From positions 1 through 35,532 of the IMG/VR virus record IMGVR_UViG_3300037963_005058: DNA of 35,532 bases, one strand, 5' to 3'. Every line of letters starts with the position of its first letter. Within the stretch, counting starts at the first letter, position 1. Source of the stretch: a virus. The notes under the pieces are model-generated. The model worked only from the letters and a program-made list of their open reading frames with translations, searched no databases and was not told the origin of the DNA. Position numbers and translations under genes: made by a program. Shown here one piece after another: positions 29,685-35,532 of the stretch.

Positions 29685-32532
29685 GATGTACAGCATAAGC
29701 AAAGGGGAATGGGTAGATGTACCAGAAAGCAAGGTTCAAGAAGCTTATGCGTCTGGTGACCTTGTGTTTGCAAAAGGTGAGCGTGTCAACGTCGCTCTGC
29801 CTGATGGTCGTTACGGCAGTGTTTTGGGCGAAGAATTTGGCGAGGCCGTAAGAGCTGGGGCTGTTTATGACTTACCCTCAGAGCGCCAAGAAAGAGCAGA
29901 GAAGGCAGAGTATGAGGGCAAGAATGTAGAGGCTCTTTTGCTTGCTGCTGGTCGGGGCTTAACGTTTGGGTTGTCTGATGTTGCTCTCGAAAAAATGGGC
30001 GCATATACAGACGAAGAACTTCAAAACATTGAAGAGTATAACTCGGTGCTCAGTGGTGTTGGTGAAATCGGCGGGATGCTGCTCCCTGCTGTTTTGACCG
30101 GGGGAGCAAGTGCTGCGGCTGGGGCTGGAATAAAAGGGGCCGCAAAAAAAGTAATTGCTCAAACTCCTGCGGGTTACGCTGCGCGCTCGGCGGCTGCTGC
30201 CGAGAAAGGCGTCGCCAAGTTAATTGGCGTGGAGGGTGCGGCGGGGGGCTCCCGATTGCTACGGTCAGCGCCTGGTTTAGTTGCTGCCGGTGGTGTTGAA
30301 GGTGCCTTGTTCGGTGCGGGTGAGACTTTTTCAGAAGAGCTTCTTGGCCGCACCGACAAAACCGCCGAGCAAATAATGGGGGACATTACAACCTCCGCAC
30401 TGTTGGCTGGCGGGCTGACAGCCGCATTTTCTGCTCCCGCTGCCGTAGTTGCCAAAGCGTTTCAGTCTCAAGCAAAAACAAAATACCCTACAGGCTTGGC
30501 AAAGAAAGTAGCCGACTTCAAGGATAAGTACACGGCAGCGATGACAGGTTTAGATACCGAGCTGTTGTCAAAGACTCGCGACCCTAATTTTTTAGATGAT
30601 TACCTAGGCTTTAAACAAACAAGAAAAGACCTTTCTATCGCCTCTCGCGACCACGTTGGAGAAATGTTTGACACTGTTTACGGCACAACCAAGGCAGTGA
30701 CAGACGAAAAGTACAGAGTAATTTTACCAAAAATTAACCCGCCAAGCGAAGGCGACACTATAAACGGCGCTTTTGATTCTTTAAATAAATACATAAGTTC
30801 TGTTGAGGCGGTTATTCCAAAGCTTGGCGATGAAACTAAAAAAACCGTCGCCAAGGAGCTGATAAACGCAGCAGAAAAAGCTCGAGAAGATATTTATAAC
30901 GCTGTTAATAGCAGAGTGCAGTCCCAAAGGCCCGGCAAGTACAAGCTTCGAATTTCCGATGAAGGTAATATTGAAATTGACGAGCTTGTTGGGAAAACTG
31001 ACGAAGGTTTTGCCTATAAAGGCATGGGGCCAATTAAGAAAAAACCCGGCCGCCCTGTCTACGAAACTCGAGCTGTTGCCGATAAAAACATTAGCGAACT
31101 TCTTGATGGAACAGCGAAAGACATTTTTAAAATTATTGACCAGTTGAAAATACAGCAGGCGCGATATGACCGAGGTTTGGCTGGTTTTGACGATTTAAAA
31201 ATGTTTTTGCAAAATAAAACTTTTTTCGGAGAAGACGCTGCAAACAGTCAAACCATGCTTAACGCTGCATGGACTAAGTTAATTGGGCATCAGAAAAATT
31301 TTACCACCGCATTCATGAAAAGAGACAAAGCGGCTGCAAAAGGTGCGCCTGAGTTTATGGCTGACAGCAATAAAATAGACTCTTTTATAAATGGGCTCCA
31401 TGCAGACGAAACTCGTTTTTATACCAAGTCTCAAATGTTTAACGAATACGTCAATTCGTTTAGCGCGTTTTTAGATGCCGCAAAAAGTGTCGGATTAAAG
31501 ATAGACGATGTCGCACCTAATCTTGTAGCAGGCTCCAGCAAGCTTAAAGAAAAATGGTCTAACTTTAAGTACCTTCAAGAGGCAAAAAAAGAACTTGATA
31601 GTCTGTCAAAACAACCTGGACTTGTTTCGGAAACGTTTGCGACTATTGGCGGTTATGCTTTTGGCGGTCTCCCCGGTGCTCTTGCGGCCAGATACATTCG
31701 CAACATAGCTGCCCCGGGTGATGCGGTTAGGCGGAGAATAACCGCGCATCGGATGAAATCCGAAATCAACAAGCAAATTGACGAGTGGGCAATCAATGCA
31801 ACAAATCGGGTCATGGGCAATATCACCGCCCCATTCAAAGACCTCCAGGTCTCAAAGCGTGCGTCACTTCTAGGATTGATTGGGGCAAAACTTACTGGTG
31901 ACCCTCAAGAAGATGCAACTCAAGAAATTGAAGCCCTATCGACTATCTCAGACCCCAGTGTTTTAGCGGCTCGTCTCGAAAAAAATCTTGAGTCTTTAGA
32001 CGACGCGCCGATGCTTAAACAACAAATTATTGCTGACCAGATAAGGCGAAAAGATTTACTTGCAAGCGCAGCTCAAAAGTATAGCACCATTGCGATTGAC
32101 CCTATTACGGGTGAACAAAGAGTAGTTGTTTCAGATTCAGATGCTGCAAATTATGCAAGGGCGCAAAACGCAATCATGGGGCCAGCCTTGGCGCAGCTTC
32201 ACACAGAAGTTATGTCTGGTCCGCCGACATATGAAACTATTAATTTTACCCAAGCGGCAAACCCAATTTTATACGAGCGCTACAAAGAAAGATACAATGA
32301 GGGTCTGCGTCAATCTGTTGAAAAAGGTGAAGAAATTACTTCCGATGCACGTGAAACTTGGGCTAGGATTAATAAACAGCCGCAAGTTGAGGCTCGTAAA
32401 ATTGCAGCCCTTCAGTCTATCTATAAGAATACTGAAGCCGCAGCAGGCGCTCCTCGGCAAAGGCAAAACGCAGCGGCGTTGAGAGATATAGCGAATAGGT
32501 CCGTGTCTGTTACAGACAGGGCACTTACATAA
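29677..32532 (+). CDS. Large internal virion (ejection) protein
   Basis: I chose ATG 29677, which overlaps the end of the peptidase gene and has GAGGG upstream; a TTG at 29662 is less likely. The 951-aa protein starts with a small domain (VNVALPDGRYGSVLGEEFGE), then a long Ala/Gly-rich amphipathic or membrane-active region (VGEIGGMLLPAVLTGGASAA; LLAGGLTAAFSAPAAVVAKA), then long helices to the end. That layout and its place after two other ejection proteins suggest the counterpart of the large T7/P22-type ejection proteins that build the trans-envelope conduit. No catalytic motif seen. Confidence 0.75.
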   Translation: MPKMYSISKGEWVDVPESKVQEAYASGDLVFAKGERVNVALPDGRYGSVLGEEFGEAVRAGAVYDLPSERQERAEKAEYEGKNVEALLLAAGRGLTFGLSDVALEKMGAYTDEELQNIEEYNSVLSGVGEIGGMLLPAVLTGGASAAAGAGIKGAAKKVIAQTPAGYAARSAAAAEKGVAKLIGVEGAAGGSRLLRSAPGLVAAGGVEGALFGAGETFSEELLGRTDKTAEQIMGDITTSALLAGGLTAAFSAPAAVVAKAFQSQAKTKYPTGLAKKVADFKDKYTAAMTGLDTELLSKTRDPNFLDDYLGFKQTRKDLSIASRDHVGEMFDTVYGTTKAVTDEKYRVILPKINPPSEGDTINGAFDSLNKYISSVEAVIPKLGDETKKTVAKELINAAEKAREDIYNAVNSRVQSQRPGKYKLRISDEGNIEIDELVGKTDEGFAYKGMGPIKKKPGRPVYETRAVADKNISELLDGTAKDIFKIIDQLKIQQARYDRGLAGFDDLKMFLQNKTFFGEDAANSQTMLNAAWTKLIGHQKNFTTAFMKRDKAAAKGAPEFMADSNKIDSFINGLHADETRFYTKSQMFNEYVNSFSAFLDAAKSVGLKIDDVAPNLVAGSSKLKEKWSNFKYLQEAKKELDSLSKQPGLVSETFATIGGYAFGGLPGALAARYIRNIAAPGDAVRRRITAHRMKSEINKQIDEWAINATNRVMGNITAPFKDLQVSKRASLLGLIGAKLTGDPQEDATQEIEALSTISDPSVLAARLEKNLESLDDAPMLKQQIIADQIRRKDLLASAAQKYSTIAIDPITGEQRVVVSDSDAANYARAQNAIMGPALAQLHTEVMSGPPTYETINFTQAANPILYERYKERYNEGLRQSVEKGEEITSDARETWARINKQPQVEARKIAALQSIYKNTEAAAGAPRQRQNAAALRDIANRSVSVTDRALT

Positions 32533-32569
32533 CCACTGAGGCTGAAAATATGGCCTTGAGGAGAATGAT

Positions 32570-32908
32570 ATGAGAATTATTAAGTACCGTGGAACTGTAC
32601 CAAATGCGACGTTTGGGGAGACTGATGTTGCAGACCCTTTAGAGCTAAAGGTTCAAGAGCATCAGAAAGTTACGATTACCGCGCTCACGGCATCAACCAA
32701 AGTTAACATGATTGTTCGTTACGTGTTTACGGACGAGGACGGGACCGAGACCGAAGCCGACATTCAAACCGTAGGTCTTACCCAGAATGTTTTAACAATC
32801 CTAAACTTCAACATGAAACTTGGGCACCTTAAAATCGTCACAGATGACGACGGCACAGGGACCCCTTCGGGCGGCGCTATCCGTATCGACGCAACGACAG
32901 CAAAGTAG
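32570..32908 (+). CDS. 112-aa beta-rich structural protein
   Basis: GAGGAG lies before ATG 32570 with good spacing. The protein alternates short strands (ATFGETDVADPLELKVQEHQ; KVTITALTASTKVNMIVRYV), has a few acidic turns and no Cys. It sits between the large ejection protein and the tail fibre, so it may be a small tail or fibre-attachment protein. No family recognised. Confidence 0.62.
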   Translation: MRIIKYRGTVPNATFGETDVADPLELKVQEHQKVTITALTASTKVNMIVRYVFTDEDGTETEADIQTVGLTQNVLTILNFNMKLGHLKIVTDDDGTGTPSGGAIRIDATTAK

Positions 32909-32917
32909 GAGCAAGTC

Positions 32918-34702
32918 ATGGCAGATGCAAAAATTATAAACTACGGCCAGCCTATTGGGGCAGGCACTACAGTTGTCCCAGACAACACCAGCGCAGCGCT
33001 TGATATCGAATCGACGGATGCAAAAGACTACATCACAATTGATACGACGGACACTTCAGAAAAGCTGACCCTAAAGGCAGGCAGTCACGGCATCCAGGTT
33101 TTAGATGCTGGCGCAGTAATGTCCACAAAGTCAAACAGCTGGTCTTTGCTTGCTGAAGATGCAACGGCAACAAATCCAATCCTTATCCCTTACTCGGGTG
33201 ACCCCGATACCGGTATCGGGCGAGCAGCTGAAGACGCTCTTTCATTGATATCTGGTGGTGTTGAAGGGATTCGTATCACCAAAGACAACAGCTTAGACGT
33301 TGTCTATGTCGGTATTGGCGGCGCTGCAGATGATGTGGATAATACCTTGCTTCAGCTAAACGGAGACTCTGACGAAGCAGAACTGGCGTTCAAGTTAAGC
33401 GGCGGCACAACGACCACGATGGGTTATAGAGGCCAAGCTATTTTTTCGATTGATGCCAACGGTGGTATTCAGTTTAGAAATCAAGGCGGCTCTTTAAGGT
33501 CGGAGGTTACATCTGCGGGATCCTTTACAAATTACCACGACGCCATACAAACAAAATTTGTAAACGACACGTCTTTTCTCACTCACGAGTTCAGGAAGTC
33601 GCGTGCAGGTGGGGCCGGTAGTCACGTAATCGTAAACGACAATGACACCCTTGGTAAAATTAAGTTTACTGGCTCAGATGGTAACAGTTATGCGACAGGT
33701 GCAGAAATTTTTGCGCGAGTAAATGGCACACCCGGAGATGGGTCTATGCCGACCGAGCTGGTTTTTTCTACCACTGGATCGGGGACAGAAACCGCAAGTG
33801 AAAGAATTTATATTCGGCAAAACGGTAACGTCGGAATTAATGACGGGGCGCCGAATTACCAACTAGCCAATGTAGGAACTAAATCAGTTCCGTTGCTGCT
33901 TTCTTCAAATTCAGGCACAAGCGCGATTGGAACCACCTACACAAATTTACCCGACGGGTCAGCGGCTGCGCTATTTGATCACCGTACTGGTGATTCAATT
34001 TATCTTCAAAACAATACCGCCGAAAACACGGCTGACGGTCGCGAAACAGGGATCGGATTTTTTGGGCGCGTTGATTTGTCTAGTGATGAGTATCATTATC
34101 AGGGGGCTATTCGGTGCAAGCATGAAGGAAGCGCAGCCGACCAGAAGGGTTATTTGCAATTCCTGACAAATGACGGTGATGATAACCGAAGCATTCAAGA
34201 GCGCATGAGAATTGCCTCTGATGGTAAAATCAGCATAGGCTCAACGTCAGCCGCCGCTATGCTTGAGGTCGAGGTTGTTGACGGGAAAAACACGGCTGGG
34301 ATCTTGATTGATCAAGATGATACCACTAACAACCCTTTTGGCCTTGAGATTCAAAACGCTGGGAGCGGTGATTCAATCCGAGACGATTCAGGGGCAAAGC
34401 TCACGGCTGCCGGTGTTTTTACTGACGCCTCAGATATTGCAATCAAAGAAGACATTCAGCCTATCCCCTACGGTCTTGAGACAGTTTTGCAGATGCGGCC
34501 AAAGAGTTATGATTTGAAAAAAACTGGCCAGGCTGATGTTGGGTTTATTGCTCAAGAGATTGAGCAGATTATCCCAGAGATTGTTTTCGGAGAAAACGGA
34601 AGCAAAAGCTTGAGTTATGGTCACCTAACAGCTGTTCTCTGTAAGGCAATTCAGGATCTTTCAGAGAAGGTAAACGCGCTTGAAGAGGCGCAAGGAAACT
34701 AA
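32918..34702 (+). CDS. Tail fibre/spike with C-terminal S74 intramolecular chaperone
   Basis: GTAGGAG precedes ATG 32918. The 594-aa protein has a short N-terminal attachment region, then beta-rich repeats of Gly/Ser/Thr/Asp typical of trimeric fibres. The C-terminal domain is Peptidase_S74: it starts at about Ser505 (SDIAIKEDIQPI), continues with LETVLQMRPKSYDL, GFIAQEIEQIIPEIV and LSYGHLTAVLCKAIQ, and ends in a coiled coil (LSEKVNALEEAQ). In this family the chaperone folds the trimer and then cleaves itself off before that serine. It recognises the host surface. Confidence 0.92.
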   Translation: MADAKIINYGQPIGAGTTVVPDNTSAALDIESTDAKDYITIDTTDTSEKLTLKAGSHGIQVLDAGAVMSTKSNSWSLLAEDATATNPILIPYSGDPDTGIGRAAEDALSLISGGVEGIRITKDNSLDVVYVGIGGAADDVDNTLLQLNGDSDEAELAFKLSGGTTTTMGYRGQAIFSIDANGGIQFRNQGGSLRSEVTSAGSFTNYHDAIQTKFVNDTSFLTHEFRKSRAGGAGSHVIVNDNDTLGKIKFTGSDGNSYATGAEIFARVNGTPGDGSMPTELVFSTTGSGTETASERIYIRQNGNVGINDGAPNYQLANVGTKSVPLLLSSNSGTSAIGTTYTNLPDGSAAALFDHRTGDSIYLQNNTAENTADGRETGIGFFGRVDLSSDEYHYQGAIRCKHEGSAADQKGYLQFLTNDGDDNRSIQERMRIASDGKISIGSTSAAAMLEVEVVDGKNTAGILIDQDDTTNNPFGLEIQNAGSGDSIRDDSGAKLTAAGVFTDASDIAIKEDIQPIPYGLETVLQMRPKSYDLKKTGQADVGFIAQEIEQIIPEIVFGENGSKSLSYGHLTAVLCKAIQDLSEKVNALEEAQGN

Positions 34703-34704
34703 AA

Positions 34705-34953
34705 ATGAAAAAAACAGTTCGATCAATTACTATTCAGATTCAAAAAAATTTTTCTCGAAAAGGTCAACCCGTGACAACGGACATTAAGGTTGACGTTGCA
34801 ACCGATATTCCGGGTTATGAGTCAGTTGTTGAAACTCACTCAAACCTCGTTGACACGGATGCAATTATCGCAGAAGCGGAAGCTGCCTTGCCCGCTGCGC
34901 TTGGTCATGATGGAGCGTTCGAGATATCAATCGCCGAAGAACCAGAGAGCTAA
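34705..34953 (+). CDS. 82-aa hypothetical protein after the tail fibre
   Basis: AAGGAA precedes ATG 34705. The protein has a basic N-terminal strand region (TVRSITIQIQKNFSRKGQ) and an acidic helical end (AIIAEAEAALPAAL). No signal peptide, membrane helix or known motif. Genes at this position are sometimes fibre-assembly factors or lysis accessories; no call is justified. Confidence 0.62.
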   Translation: MKKTVRSITIQIQKNFSRKGQPVTTDIKVDVATDIPGYESVVETHSNLVDTDAIIAEAEAALPAALGHDGAFEISIAEEPES

Positions 34954-34954
34954 A

Positions 34955-35245
34955 GTGGAAGACGCACTGATCCAAAGCGGGGGTACAGCTGGTCTAATCG
35001 CTGCGCTATGGGGGATTGCGGCAGCCATAAAAACACATAAAGAAAAAAATAACGGGGGAAGCACTTATTCCCGAATAACAATTTTGGAAAACAAAGTCGG
35101 GGAACTCCAGGAGGAGTTAACGACGGCTAATGAGAAACTGGTAAAAACGCATCGTGACTTGTGTGAGTTTCGCGAAGAGTTCAGAATCTTTCTGACTAGA
35201 CAAGAGACGCGCGAAGAGATGCGACGGGAAATGGCTGCAAAATGA
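34955..35245 (+). CDS. Membrane-anchored coiled-coil protein (possible spanin-like lysis protein)
   Basis: The start is GTG 34955, two bases after the previous stop; frames starting earlier overlap that gene. The 96-aa protein has one N-terminal hydrophobic helix (TAGLIAALWGIAAAIK, about residues 10-25), then a long charged coiled coil (ITILENKVGELQEELTTANE onward) to the C-terminus. This matches the layout of inner-membrane spanins or holin-associated proteins. The stop overlaps the holin start (ATGA). No separate outer-membrane spanin lipobox was noticed. Confidence 0.65.
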   Translation: MEDALIQSGGTAGLIAALWGIAAAIKTHKEKNNGGSTYSRITILENKVGELQEELTTANEKLVKTHRDLCEFREEFRIFLTRQETREEMRREMAAK

Positions 35246-35505
35246 TTCAAGGTGTTACAAAAGGTATTAAGTCCACAGAGTTTTGGATTTCTCTTGTTGG
35301 GATGGTTGGCGGGATTGTTTGTGCTGTATTTGCTGAAGCGCAATGGGCGCAAGTAGCTGGTGCTATCCTTTCGGCAGTCTGCGGCAAATCGTATGCTGAC
35401 TCTCGCAAGACAGTTAAAGCTGCACTTGCTCTTGGTAGCGCAAAGGTTGATGCTGCGCGTATTACAGCGGAGGCAACTGAAGCTGTGGGAAAGTCGAAGA
35501 ACTAG
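35242..35505 (+). CDS. Holin
   Basis: The start overlaps the previous stop (ATGA). The 87-aa protein has STEFWISLVGMVGGIVCAVF as first transmembrane segment and QVAGAILSAVCGKSYA as a second, followed by a charged C-terminal tail (DSRKTVKAALALGSAKVDAA). This two-helix layout with a TEFW start is familiar from phage holins. It would pierce the inner membrane to release the M15 endolysin encoded at 1570, which follows closely if the genome is circular. Confidence 0.82.
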   Translation: MIQGVTKGIKSTEFWISLVGMVGGIVCAVFAEAQWAQVAGAILSAVCGKSYADSRKTVKAALALGSAKVDAARITAEATEAVGKSKN

Positions 35506-35508
35506 CCA

Positions 35509-35532
35509 GTGCTGTTCAGGCGGGATTGGCTC
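35509..35532 (+). CDS. Start of the small late gene that continues at base 1
   Basis: GTG 35509 opens a frame of eight codons (VLFRRDWL) up to the window edge, three bases after the holin stop. If the last base is joined to the first, this frame continues directly into the open frame at 1-165 and gives a 62-aa protein. The agreement of phase and the compact spacing support it; no strong SD is seen. Confidence 0.4.

Overview
The window looks like a complete or near-complete genome of a tailed podovirus-type phage (short tail, no tape-measure, sheath or long-tail genes). The host is probably a marine or aquatic proteobacterium. That guess rests on small proteins I know mainly from marine phages, on E. 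coli-like Shine-Dalgarno (SD) sites and sigma70-type promoters, and on moderate GC. No integrase, tRNA, rRNA, CRISPR array or insertion sequence was seen, and no DNA or RNA polymerase gene was recognised. The two ends of the window can be joined in frame into one small plausible gene, so the sequence is probably circular or circularly permuted at about 35.5 kb. The late + strand block would then run from 14017 through the end of the window and on to 1992.

Layout. (1) 1-1992, +: end of the late block, with three small lysine-rich proteins, a 229-aa protein and an M15 peptidase endolysin. (2) 2045-4126, -: a DNA-modification cassette with a C5-cytosine methyltransferase, a 168-codon reading frame nested in it in another frame, a PAPS-reductase-like protein, a 52-aa membrane peptide and a 75-aa protein. 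(3) 4220-7939, +: recombination and replication genes (YqaJ exonuclease, annealing protein, PrimPol, VRR-NUC nuclease, HTH regulator), transcribed away from block 2 out of a palindromic promoter region. (4) 7925-13537, -: an SF3 helicase and many small early genes in overlapping operons, driven by a shared class of sigma70-like promoters. (5) 12206-12803 and 13538-14016: two large non-coding regions with iteron-like repeats, alternative hairpins, a terminator and a heavily structured leader before the packaging genes. (6) 14017-35505, +: packaging (candidate small terminase, large terminase), portal, scaffold, capsid, connector and tail proteins, four ejection-type proteins, M23 peptidase, S74-chaperone tail fibre, a membrane coiled-coil protein and a holin.

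How the genes fit together. PrimPol and helicase would start replication with a host polymerase, while YqaJ and the annealing protein form a Red-like recombination pair that could make concatemers. The methyltransferase and PAPS-reductase-like protein would mark phage DNA against host nucleases. The terminase fills heads through the portal, and the ejection proteins carry a cell-wall peptidase for entry.

Most unusual points: a nested gene with a near-perfect internal SD inside dcm; a dnaX-like -1 frameshift signal that would fuse an ejection protein to the M23 peptidase; early promoters whose transcripts should all begin with the same GAGCTAAC element; and a three-way-junction-like structured leader directly before the packaging operon.
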